Positions 17,947-27,000 of a DNA stretch of 50,283 nucleotides are shown piece by piece. The DNA is from Bacteroidales bacterium. Its GTDB lineage: Bacteria; Bacteroidota; Bacteroidia; Bacteroidales; UBA10428. The notes under the pieces are model-generated. The model saw nothing but the letters and a program-made list of their open reading frames with translations, had not been told where the DNA came from and made no database searches. The stretch is taken from positions 1 through 50,283 of the forward strand of contig JAFGSZ010000066.1 of NCBI GenBank assembly GCA_016934395.1, given 5' to 3'. A program made the position numbers and the translations under genes. The number at the start of each line of letters is the position of its first letter. Position 1 is the first letter of the stretch.

Positions 17947-19158
17947 TTATTTATTATCGAGTTCCACAGCTTCAACAAGCCGGTCAAACATATCGGGGAT
18001 GGCGCTAATTACCCTTTTCCAACTTGGAACAGTAGGAGAAATCATTGGATTATCCAGAAACAACTCACCGGCTTTATACACATTCCGGGCAAATAAATCG
18101 ATAACCTCCTCTTCGGCATGCCGATCCAGGGAGTACCCGTTAATTACGGCATCACTATAATACTGATCAAGCATATCAAGTGCGGTTCTGTAATAGGTTG
18201 CTTTTATCGATCTGAATTTTCCTTTCGAAAAAACAGCCCCGTTGGTGGCCAGTTTTCCAAAAATTGTTTTACTGATATCAATACTCATTTTTGATAACCC
18301 CTTTTCACGATTCTCTGGCGAAAGTATCTGATGTTTATGATCGTACCTGTCGGAGATATCTACCTGGCAAATCCGGTTGATCGCATTATTTCGTAACACC
18401 TCCGAAAGAATCCCGATTTCGAGGCCCCAATCACTGGGTATTCGAATGGTTTTTGTTACATCAGCCCTCATTGAAAACTCACCGGCAAGCGGATACCTGA
18501 AACTATCAAGATAATCGAGGAAAGCATCGTTGGAAAAGAATTTTTTTAATGTGCGAAGCAATGGTGTAACCAATAACCGGGCCACCCGGCCATTTATTTT
18601 TACATCGTCGGCACGAAAATAATAGCCTTTGCAAAATTTAAAATTAAAAGTAGGGTCCACAACAGGATAAAACAGCCTGGCTAATAAATGCCGGTTATAA
18701 GTAAGAATGTCACAATCATGGAGGGCCACGGCTTCACCAATTCCTGATGCATTAAAGTATCCGAAACAATACCATGCGTTCCGGCCTTTCCCCATTTCCC
18801 GGGGAGCAATTTGTTTGTCAATTAACAGTTTGTCGAGCGCTTTTAAATTTGGCCCGTCATTCCATAATATCCTGTGTGGTTGAGGAAGTCGCGAAAAATA
18901 TTCTTTTGCATGTTTAAACTGTTTTTCGTCGGCCTGGTCGAGCCCGATAATAATTTGAGAAAGATAAGGCACCTTCTCCAATTCATCTAATATTTTAGCC
19001 AGTGCCGGGCCTTCCAGTTCGGAATATAAACTGGGAAGAATCAAAGACATTGGCCGTTGTTTCGAAAACTCCATAAGTTGTTGCTCCAATTCCTCATATG
19101 GCCTGTTTCTGAGGTTATGGAGTGTGGTTACTACTCCGTTCTGATAAAAGTCGCCCAT
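17947..19158 (-). CDS. GT81-type glucosyl-3-phosphoglycerate synthase
   Basis: A 403-residue cytosolic GT-A glycosyltransferase. It has a nucleotide-binding start (SLILPSLYSELEG), GKGRNAWY (123-130), the DxD metal motif in LHDCDILTY (Asp148, Asp150), PLAGEFSMR (223-231), IPSDWGLEIG (240-249) and YDHKHQ (272-277). This order (GKG, DxD, AGEF, WGLEIG, H near the C-terminal part) is that of GT81 enzymes, which move glucose (or mannose) from a nucleotide sugar to 3-phosphoglycerate. The neighbours, a HAD hydrolase upstream and a GH13_18 phosphorylase plus glycerate kinase downstream, fit a glucosylglycerate pathway. Mannosyl transfer is an alternative. Confidence 0.82.
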   Translation of the reverse strand: MGDFYQNGVVTTLHNLRNRPYEELEQQLMEFSKQRPMSLILPSLYSELEGPALAKILDELEKVPYLSQIIIGLDQADEKQFKHAKEYFSRLPQPHRILWNDGPNLKALDKLLIDKQIAPREMGKGRNAWYCFGYFNASGIGEAVALHDCDILTYNRHLLARLFYPVVDPTFNFKFCKGYYFRADDVKINGRVARLLVTPLLRTLKKFFSNDAFLDYLDSFRYPLAGEFSMRADVTKTIRIPSDWGLEIGILSEVLRNNAINRICQVDISDRYDHKHQILSPENREKGLSKMSIDISKTIFGKLATNGAVFSKGKFRSIKATYYRTALDMLDQYYSDAVINGYSLDRHAEEEVIDLFARNVYKAGELFLDNPMISPTVPSWKRVISAIPDMFDRLVEAVELDNK

Positions 19159-19262
19159 AATAATTCCGGATTAATACGAATAATAAAAACAAATTTACAC
19201 TAAAAAATACCGCTGATGTAATTCATAAATAACTTAATTCATAAAATGACTGAAAGAATTTC

Positions 19263-20195
19263 TTAATGTTCCTGTAAATTTAAAACATCAAGCAATTGAA
19301 GAAGTTCTGTAAAAATAAAATCCGGTTGAACTGCTTTTATTTCTTCATTATCTTCCCTTAAACGTAACGATCGGGTATCACCGGCGAACAGTGCAGTTTT
19401 AAAACCAACCTTCTGACTGGTGAATATATCTTTTAACATATCATTCCCAACATATAAAACCTGCGATGGTTTAAGATTGTACTTTTGCTTTAATACCGGC
19501 ACCAGCTGCTCAAAAAGCAAGGTATCGGGCTTCATCCTTTTCAGTTTGTATGAGAGTACTGTAATATCCTTGTCAAAATATTCAACAGTTTCAGAAATTT
19601 CAACTTTATCCGTAAGAAAATAATTTAAAAATACCGGAGTATATGATTGTGCGTTCGACACCAGGCCGAGCGGAATCTTATACTCATTAAGTTTATTTAT
19701 CAATTCTTTCAGTCCGGGCATTGGATAAATCGGATTGCTCAGTAATTCAAAAACAAACATTATTTTCTGAATATCGGGACTGCCCTTATACGATATCCCG
19801 GATTCCTGATTGGTTTTGCTGATTAATTCACTCCAGACCTGAAACAAATCCGGTTCAGGAAAAGGTATCCCGTTTTGAATGGCATGTTCCTTAAGTTTCT
19901 TCACGATATTTTGAAATCCGCTAAGCATATCAGACAATATCGTTTCTGCTTCTGAGGAATCTTTTCCGTTAATTTTTACCCCGGCCAAATTAAGGGCAGT
20001 AAATAAATTATCGGTCGATATCTTCCATTGATCTATATCCCCCGATGCTGAAACCAGAAGTGTACCATAAATATCGAACAAAATACCACGTATTGAAGTA
20101 TCCGGGTAAATTTTCGGTATCATTCCTGTTTTTTCAGGTAATTGAGGTTTTAAACTTTTCAAAAATCGTTCTATATCATAAAAATCTTTTGTCAT
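19263..20195 (-). CDS. HAD-superfamily hydrolase, possible glucosyl-3-phosphoglycerate phosphatase
   Basis: A 310-residue class I HAD hydrolase, first gene of the glucosylglycerate cluster. Motif I is FDIYGTL (nucleophile Asp41), motif II LVSNAQ, motif III Lys in RMKPDTLLF, motif IV YVGNDMLKDI. A helical cap lies between motifs I and II. Gene order suggests it removes the phosphate from glucosyl-3-phosphoglycerate. Odd point: the residue two after the nucleophile is Tyr, as in haloacid dehalogenases, not the Asp usual in phosphatases, so the phosphatase role is only a proposal. The 40-residue N-terminal extension before motif I is unusual. Gap to the synthase gene is 104 bases. Confidence 0.75.
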   Translation of the reverse strand: MTKDFYDIERFLKSLKPQLPEKTGMIPKIYPDTSIRGILFDIYGTLLVSASGDIDQWKISTDNLFTALNLAGVKINGKDSSEAETILSDMLSGFQNIVKKLKEHAIQNGIPFPEPDLFQVWSELISKTNQESGISYKGSPDIQKIMFVFELLSNPIYPMPGLKELINKLNEYKIPLGLVSNAQSYTPVFLNYFLTDKVEISETVEYFDKDITVLSYKLKRMKPDTLLFEQLVPVLKQKYNLKPSQVLYVGNDMLKDIFTSQKVGFKTALFAGDTRSLRLREDNEEIKAVQPDFIFTELLQLLDVLNLQEH

Positions 20196-20261
20196 AATTT
20201 TTTAACAGGCATTAATTGTTTTTGTTTTACATTTAAAAAATAGTATTATTAAGTTTTTTTT

Positions 20262-20269
20262 CAAATTTA
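20262..20269 (-). promoter_or_regulatory. possible -7 element of the glucosylglycerate operon
   Basis: Read on the minus strand the site is TAAATTTG, matching the Bacteroidota TAnnTTTG element, 67 bases before the HAD gene start. No TTG at a proper -33 spacing is visible, so support is partial. Confidence 0.3.
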
Positions 20270-20317
20270 TATTTTTAAGTAAACAATATTAATCAAAAAA
20301 TGATTTAAGAAAACTCT

Positions 20318-20779
20318 ATGGAAAATTTGCAATCTCGAGAAAACAATACGGATAAAACGAATATCGAATTATCAGGAAAAACAGTACTAATCCTTAAAGA
20401 AATCAGAAAATGGGCAAACTTCCTTGCAATAATTGGTTTTATTGGCGTAGGAATTTTAGCTATTGTTGGCCTTGTATTTGGATTCTTCTTAAAAGATATT
20501 GGCATCAAAGAGCTCCCGTATCCTTCATTTGTAATCGGAATGGTGTATTTGGTTATTGCACTCTTATATTATTTCCCGGTGCTTTATTTGTATCGTTTTG
20601 CAAAATTTTTGAAAGTTGCCCTGGAGAATAACAATGAACACGATATGGTCAGCGCTTTTACCAACCTCAAATCGCATTATCGGTTTATTGGTATTTTGGC
20701 TATAATATTGTTGTCGTTTTATGCTTTGATAATTGTTTTTACCGCATTAGGGGCAATTGTAGGTGCACTCGCTGTTTAA
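20318..20779 (+). CDS. small integral membrane protein (DUF5362-like)
   Basis: A 153-residue protein. A polar N-terminus (1-25) is followed by four hydrophobic helices at about 35-60, 68-92 and, after a charged loop containing KVALENNNEHDMVSAFTNLKSHY, 114-150. The helix, Tyr-rich helix, amphipathic loop, two-helix hairpin pattern is like the DUF5362 family as I remember it; no function is known. It stands alone, divergent from the HAD gene and convergent with a STAS gene. Confidence 0.6.
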   Translation: MENLQSRENNTDKTNIELSGKTVLILKEIRKWANFLAIIGFIGVGILAIVGLVFGFFLKDIGIKELPYPSFVIGMVYLVIALLYYFPVLYLYRFAKFLKVALENNNEHDMVSAFTNLKSHYRFIGILAIILLSFYALIIVFTALGAIVGALAV

Positions 20780-20780
20780 C

Positions 20781-20897
20781 AAAAAAATAAGGGCAACAGC
20801 ATTTTTCTATTTTTTACCTTCAAGTTGTTGATTAAATCCGAAAATTTCAACCTTTTACGGTAATTCTAAGAAACAGCTTTACAAGCCCTTACTTTTT
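20781..20897. terminator. possible bidirectional terminator with long loop
   Basis: TAAGGGC at 20788-20794 pairs with GCCCTTA at 20885-20891, flanked outside by A7 and by TTTTTT, so it could end both convergent genes. The 90-base loop is long for a terminator; the loop itself may fold. Confidence 0.3.
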
Positions 20898-20925
20898 TAG
20901 TTAATCCTAAAAATTAATCTATTAT

Positions 20926-21291
20926 CTAAGCAGCATTTACAGTTTTATATCTTGTGCGTTGAATTTTTATAATTTCCAGTCTGCCAAATTTTTTTACCAA
21001 ATCAAAAAGCTCAAACAGATCCTTGTCCACATCTTTTAAAACTATGGACGAATTATAGTTTTTAGCAATCCTCGAAATAAAATTTAATGCCCTGAATCCT
21101 GCGCTGTCAATAAACCGGATACCTCCAAGGCTTAATATTAAATTAGTATGGGGTACCCGGATAATTTCTGCCAGGTTATATTTTACTATTTCAGCATTAT
21201 GAACATTAATTTTATCTGTCTTTTCAAAAGACACATTCACATTAGTCCTTTGATGCTGTATTATTATGAAGTTAATATCACCCTTTTTCAT
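20926..21291 (-). CDS. STAS-domain protein (anti-sigma factor antagonist-like)
   Basis: A 121-residue cytosolic single-domain protein. The central IRFIDSAGFRAL (residues 58-69) is the STAS motif in which the Ser after Asp is phosphorylated by an anti-sigma kinase in SpoIIAA/RsbV proteins. Strand-helix order and length fit. No anti-sigma kinase or phosphatase lies in the window, so its partners are elsewhere. The C-terminal tail (RTRYKTVNAA) is basic and beyond the domain. Confidence 0.82.
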   Translation of the reverse strand: MKKGDINFIIIQHQRTNVNVSFEKTDKINVHNAEIVKYNLAEIIRVPHTNLILSLGGIRFIDSAGFRALNFISRIAKNYNSSIVLKDVDKDLFELFDLVKKFGRLEIIKIQRTRYKTVNAA

Positions 21292-21445
21292 AACCTGAAG
21301 TTTTACTAAAAACTACACAACAATAGTACCACATATTCAATTTACTTCATAAAGAATTTCGGTAAGCAAGCCATAAAAGTTGATAAAACAATAACAGTAA
21401 ATTAAATGTCTGCTTTTTGTTGATGAATCCCCAGGTATTAGTGAC

Positions 21446-21475
21446 AAAAAAACCCTGGCCTTTGCAAGCCAGGGT
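21446..21475 (-). terminator. isolated minus-strand terminator
   Basis: ACCCTGGC (21468-21475 read on minus) and its complement at 21452-21459 form a perfect 8-bp GC-rich stem with an 8-base loop and then run into seven T on the minus strand. The nearest upstream gene on that strand ends 440 bases earlier at 21915, so it may end something non-coding. Confidence 0.7.
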
Positions 21476-21730
21476 ATGATGCTTTGAAGCACCAAGAATA
21501 GAAACCCTAATTATTGAAATTTTTTAAAAATACTCTTAAATCCGTACTAATAAATAATTCTTAACTCTTAAATAAATCCTATTAATTTTTTTCTGTAAAT
21601 CTAATCCTGATTTTTTACTTCTGAAAGTGTTCCCTGCAGGACTTTACCCTACCCAAAAGGAGTGTTTCAACCGTCTATAGGGTAAAGTCCTGAGATATTA
21701 CAAGGAACGTAATATAGGTTAGAGTTAGCA
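21476..21730 (-). ncRNA. candidate structured small RNA
   Basis: CAGGACTTTACCCTA at 21637-21651 and TAGGGTAAAGTCCTG at 21678-21692 pair perfectly over 15 bp around a 26-base loop. Outside, GTTCC/GGAAC and CTAATCC/GGTTAG can pair further, giving a long interrupted hairpin with internal bulges, roughly like 6S RNA in shape. No T tract follows the hairpin itself, so it is not a terminator; the true terminator lies about 160 bases on at 21446. The extent and strand are guesses; I recognise no RNA family. Confidence 0.35.
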
Positions 21731-21914
21731 GATATAGGGAAAACAGGTCATTATATTTTTCCCATATTTCCACTTGTAAGACTCACTATTTTATGAACGT
21801 TCCCAAAAAAATTAATTTTTTTTATATATTTTTTCAACAAAACTAAAATAACCTAACAAATTTTTTAAAAATATATTATTAATACATATTAATGAAAAAC
21901 CTTTAAAAATTACA

Positions 21915-22829
21915 CTATTCCGTTTCTAAAATTATATTTTTGAGAGCACTCTCCAGGTTTTTATATTTAAATTGATAACCTGAAAAATTCAGCTTTTCAG
22001 CGGAAATACGACTACCATGTATTAGCATATCGGTTTTCTCTCCAAACAATAACCTTAAAATATTTTCAGGTACTGAAGGAAATAATATGGGCCTTTTAAA
22101 TTTTTCAGCGATAATCTTAATACACTGCTGATGGGTAACATAATGCGGAGCAACAGCATTAAAGGCTCCTGATACGGAATTATTCTCAAGGGCCCAAAGA
22201 TAAATATCCGATAAATCGTTAATATGAATCCAGGGCATATAAAATTCATGAGCTGATAAGGGCGCGCCCAAATACATTTTTATAACCCGAATCAGTACAG
22301 GTAATATCCCGCCATTGGCTGACATTACGATTCCGGTCCTTAATTTAACTGTCCGTATTCCAAGTTGACCGAATTGATCAACTGCTGACTCCCAGTCTTT
22401 GCATACATTGCCCAGAAAATCGGATCCGGGAAGGTCATTTTCTGTTAGTATTTTATTGCTGGTTCTCATGCCGTAATACCCAACTGCCGAAGAAGAAATT
22501 ATAGCCTGAATTTTATGATCACTTTGCTGAATGTATTTATACAACAATTGGGTGGATTTTATCCTGCTATCATAAATTTCCTGTTTACGTTTTTTTGTCC
22601 ATCTTCCCTGCCCTATATTAGCACCCGCCAAATGAATAATATAATCTACATTTTTTAATGCCTCCTTTTCAATAAAACCATTTGTTATATCCCAAACATA
22701 GGTTTTAATGCCGGGAATTACCAACTTTTTCCGGGTAAGGTATTTTAAAGTGTAATCTTTTTTAGATAATAATCTGCTGATACCTGATCCAACAAGCCCT
22801 GTACCTCCTGTAATTAATATATTTTTCAT
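21915..22829 (-). CDS. TIGR01777-family NAD(P)-binding epimerase/oxidoreductase
   Basis: A 304-residue extended-SDR protein. ITGGTGLVGSGISRLL at the N-terminus is the Rossmann dinucleotide loop; IIHLAGANIGQGRWT and the SSSAVGYYG segment are typical of the TIGR01777 (YfcH/SulA-like) group, whose function in bacteria is unclear. A longer reading begins with TTG at 22850 and adds seven residues; the ATG at 22829 puts the Rossmann strand at residue 2, as usual, and has AAAGG close before it, so I chose it. It appears to be a single-gene unit. Confidence 0.9.
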   Translation of the reverse strand: MKNILITGGTGLVGSGISRLLSKKDYTLKYLTRKKLVIPGIKTYVWDITNGFIEKEALKNVDYIIHLAGANIGQGRWTKKRKQEIYDSRIKSTQLLYKYIQQSDHKIQAIISSSAVGYYGMRTSNKILTENDLPGSDFLGNVCKDWESAVDQFGQLGIRTVKLRTGIVMSANGGILPVLIRVIKMYLGAPLSAHEFYMPWIHINDLSDIYLWALENNSVSGAFNAVAPHYVTHQQCIKIIAEKFKRPILFPSVPENILRLLFGEKTDMLIHGSRISAEKLNFSGYQFKYKNLESALKNIILETE

Positions 22830-23328
22830 CCTTTGTAATACGTTATGCAAAAAATAAATATTATAACAATTGTTGTTGCCTTATACTCCGCACCAGACTT
22901 ATTTGCTGTTTTAAAATTATAATAATTTTTTAAGTAATACTTTGTAAGTTTTCATAACACGAAGGAATCAACATATTAATAAATTTATATAATTGCACAT
23001 TATAGACCCTGTCATAATCTGAAGCCAGATAAAAACAATAAAATGAGTATAATTAATTAAAAATTTATATGTAAAATATATGATTTTTAAAAAAAATAGT
23101 CTACTTTTATCATCGGTGTTTTGGTTTTAATCTAAGTTATTATTTATATGTTGCCTTCAAAGGAAAAGTTGAGCTTTTACTTTGAAATGGTGAAAAATGT
23201 TGTATTATGCAAAATTCAATCTTATCTTATTAATTGAGTTTGATTGCATGGAAAATAATAGAATTACTAAGTGATTAGTAATCAGTGTTACAAGTTAAGA
23301 TGAATTGCAAAATTTAAAATTTTAAGCT
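22830..23328. other. AT-rich intergenic region between divergent genes
   Basis: About 500 bases with no ORF. Beyond the near-palindrome at 23263-23282 (listed separately) I see no structure. Confidence 0.5.
23263..23282. promoter_or_regulatory. near-palindrome upstream of the SpoIIAA-like gene
   Basis: ATTACTAA, GTGA, TTAGTAAT: perfect 8-bp arms around a 4-base centre, 46 bases before the next ATG. This is a plausible dimeric regulator site or short hairpin; being AT-rich it could be chance. Confidence 0.35.
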
Positions 23329-23772
23329 ATGGTAATTTATCAAGATGATTATGTGAAATTAGAATTTGATGAATCAGTTCCTTGTGTAATTTGGACACCT
23401 CTTCAATTTTTGTACGGTGAAAAGTTTCGTAGTTCTATGCTTCATGGCATTGATTTTATTGAAAATAAAATTAAAGAATTACCTGATATTTCCTGGTTAA
23501 ATGATGCATCCAGGCTCAAAGCTGTAAAAAAAGATGATGTTATATGGTTAAATCAAAATGCAAATAACCGGGCTTACGAAATGGGCGTGAAAAAAATGGC
23601 CTTCGTGTTACCAGATAATATTTTCGGGAAAATCGCTGTTAAATTATATGTGGAAATTACTACTAAACATGCTGATAATAAATTGCTAATTAAAGCTTTT
23701 GGCACTCTTGACAAAGCAAAATCCTGGTTAAAAGCTGAATCAGATGTCTTAGTAGAAGAAGAATCGTTGTAA
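23329..23772 (+). CDS. SpoIIAA-like (STAS/SEC14-type) small protein
   Basis: A 147-residue soluble protein. The segment KKMAFVLPDNIFGKIAVKLY followed by a strand and FGTLDKAKSWL near the C-terminus is the pattern I associate with SpoIIAA-like proteins in Bacteroidota (strand, short helix, then a final strand plus helix with a Trp-Leu end). Function unknown; such proteins may bind lipids or regulators. It is the last gene before the polyketide synthase (228-base gap), on the same strand. Whether they share a transcript is unclear. Confidence 0.5.
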   Translation: MVIYQDDYVKLEFDESVPCVIWTPLQFLYGEKFRSSMLHGIDFIENKIKELPDISWLNDASRLKAVKKDDVIWLNQNANNRAYEMGVKKMAFVLPDNIFGKIAVKLYVEITTKHADNKLLIKAFGTLDKAKSWLKAESDVLVEEESL

Positions 23773-23891
23773 TAAACTTTTTTAATAAACATCGCATAGA
23801 GGGATACGTTATATCCCAAGGTGTAATATATATTTTATTATCAGACATTTATTCTAAGATATTAGAAATGTTTTAAGTTAAAAGGAATCTG

Positions 23892-23921
23892 ATATGTGAA
23901 AATTCTTGATCGGACACATAT
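23892..23921. promoter_or_regulatory. short inverted repeat before the polyketide synthase
   Basis: ATATGTG at 23892-23898 and CACATAT at 23915-23921, 80 bases upstream of the synthase ATG, spaced 16 bases apart. This is a possible operator; short and AT-rich, so weak evidence. Confidence 0.25.
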
Positions 23922-24000
23922 TTAAACATACGGAACTGTAATATACCCTATCAAAGAATTACAATTTTCAGTTATTGTCTAATTATGTGAAATAAAAGTT

Positions 24001-27000
24001 ATGAAGGAAATCGCAGATAGAAGTAATCGCAAAGAATCTCAAATTGCAGTTATTGGTATAGGATGTTATTATCCGGGAGCTAAATCACCTCTTCAATTAT
24101 GGGAAAATATTCTTGCGCGTAGGCAACAATTTAGGGAAATGCCCGATTTAAGGTTGCCTCAAATTGATTATTATGATCCGGATCCCTCAGTTGCAGGAAA
24201 AACGTATCAGAATAAAGCAGCTGTTTTGGATGGTTATCATTTTAACTGGCTGGATAAAAAAATTCCAAAAGCAACCTATGAAAGCACGGATATCGTACAT
24301 TGGCTTGCATTGGATACGGCTCTTCAGGCACTTGCAGATGCACGTTACAGCAAAGAAACATTGCCTAACGATACCACCGGGGTAATTTTTGGGAATACAC
24401 TTACGGGCGAATTAACCCGCTCTAACCAAATGTTTCTGCGTTGGCCATATATTAAAAGGGTATTGACTGCCTCTTTAAAAAAGAAAGGATTGCTGCATTA
24501 TATGGATTCTCTCGAAGAAACCATGGAAAAATATTATAAGTCCGTTTTTACGCCTACAAACGAAGATTCACTGGCAGGCGGACTTGCCAATACAATAGCC
24601 GGTCGTGTTTGTAATTTCCTCGATCTTCATGGTGGAGGATATATTGTCGACGGGGCTTGTTCTTCTTCTCTGCTTGCCATAGCTACGGCTGCTAATTATC
24701 TCGAATCTGGTCAGATGGATATGGTAATTGCCGGTGGAGTAGACATCAGTCTGGATACATTTGAAATTGTCGGCTTTTCCAAAACCAAAGCACTAACACC
24801 CGATGAAATGCGCGTTTACGATAAACAGGGTAGAGGATTTCTTCCCGGTGAAGGTTGTGGCGCTGTGGTCTTAAAAAGACTTGAGGATGCCATTAGGGAT
24901 AAAGATCAGGTATATGCCATTATTAAAGGTTGGGGGATATCTTCAGACGGTAAAGGAGGAATTACTGCCCCAAGTGCAAAAGGCCAGTCAATGGCTTTGC
25001 TACGGGCACATAAAAAAGCAAATATCGATCCGGAACAACTGAATTTTATTGAAGGTCACGGCACAGGAACAACCGTAGGTGATAGGGTAGAACTGGAAGG
25101 AATTACAATTGCCCTGAATCAGGATAAACAATTGCCAAGAAGAAATTGCGGAGTAACATCATTTAAATCTATAGTCGGACATACTAAAGCTGCTGCAGGA
25201 GTTGGTGCTTTTATTAAAACCGTAATTGCCCTTAATCAAAGAATTTTGCCTCCTACTGCCGGATTAAAAGAATTTAATCCCATATTCGAAGACACGGCAA
25301 AAATACTTTATCCTATAATGTTCGGAGAAATTAAAGATCCGAAAAGTAAATTGCTGGCAGGAGTTTCAGCAATGGGATTCGGGGGAATCAACAGCCATGT
25401 TGTGCTGCAATCCGGTGATGCTCCATCGCTGAATTTTAAAACTTCCTTAGATATTAAAAGACTACTTGTTAGTAATCAAACCAGTGAATTATTCCTTTTC
25501 ACAGCAACTTCGAAGGAACAATTAATAGATATCCTTAACATCGCTGCTGATGAAATTAAAGGTGCAAGCTATGCAGAACTTGCAGACTATGCCCATTCTC
25601 ATAACAGCAAAATTGATATTAAAAATACGTTCAGGGCAGGATTGGTAGCTTTAAATCCATTTGATCTTGAACGAAAGCTTCTATTGCTCAAGAACCAATT
25701 ACTAGAAAATCCGGATAAAAATTTCCTGTCACTTGAAAAAGATACAATAGTATATGGCAAAAAAATTGAAAACCTTCGAATTGGTGCACTTTTCCCGGGA
25801 CAGGGTGCCCAACGACTGAATATGACCTATAAACTGGTTGAACGATTTGATTGGGCAGAAAATACAGCAAAACAGGCCAATCAGATTTTTCTGTTGGAAA
25901 ACCGTGTGGATATTTTAAACAAAATATTTAAGCGTACGGATAAGGCAAATGACGCTAACGAGGAGATTGAATGGAAAGATGACCTTAAACAAACCAATAT
26001 TGCCCAACCTGCCATTACACTTGCTTCTCTTTTATGGTTTCAGTATTTAAGTAAACTGGGAATTAAACTTTCAGCAGCCTCGGGGCACAGCCTCGGTGAA
26101 CTAATGTCTTTTTATGTAGCAGGCGCTTTTGACGAAGAAACCTTGTTAAAATTTGCGGCTTTCAGGGGAAAGACAATGGCCGATTGCGGATCGGGAACCA
26201 TGGCAAGTCTTGTATGCACCAGGGAGCTGGCTGAAGAATACATAAAAGCAGCGCCAGGATATGTAAGCATTGCAAATATCAATGCTCCTGAACAAACCGT
26301 AATCAGCGGGGAAAAAGAAAGTGTTAAATTTATTATCAAACTGGCAGAAAAAGATAACATAGGGGCTGTGGAACTTCCTGTATCTGCAGCATTTCACTCT
26401 AAACTGATTGCAGACACCGCAAAATCCATTCAGGCATATAAACCCTTACAAAAAACACCATCTGCCCTGAATTTAAAATTGATCAGCAGTGTTACGGGTA
26501 AAGAGGTGGCTGAAACTACAGACCTTAATTCCTATTTTGCAGACCAATCGGTAAAACAGGTGAATTTTATCGATACGGTAAATACATTAAAAGACGAATG
26601 TGATGTGCTTATCGAAATTGGATCAGGAAGAGTTCTTTCCGGCCTGGTAAATCATATCCGAAAAGATATTTTATGTTTTCCAACAGAAGCCGTTGCAAAT
26701 GACGATATTTCGATGAATACTATGCTGGCTAATGTATTTGTGCACGGAGCCGATATAATTATTGAAGAATTATACAAAAACAGGCTTATTCGGGATTATA
26801 CACCTGCTTATGAAAAAGAATTTATTGTGAACCCCCTTGAAAAGCCATTCCCGGAAGCGCTCCTGAAGTCTGTTGATGAAAAGCAGCAACCGCTAAATTT
26901 AAACTTTATTGAAGAGGAATTCGGTTTTAATGATATCCGCTTTAAAGAATATCTTGATGAACGGGGCGAATTTTTAAAAGATATGATCCAGGCGGATATG

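Larger units (their letters stand above)
21292..21914. other. long intergenic region with stem-loop and isolated terminator
   Basis: 623 bases between two minus-strand genes, more than their signals would need. No convincing ORF. It holds a perfect 15-bp inverted repeat (21637-21692) and an isolated minus-strand terminator (21446-21475), which together suggest a small RNA gene (see next two entries). Confidence 0.6.

Noticed and set aside
21637-21692. Terminator for a neighbouring gene
   Set aside because: No T tract follows the stem on either strand, and both neighbouring genes end or start too far away.
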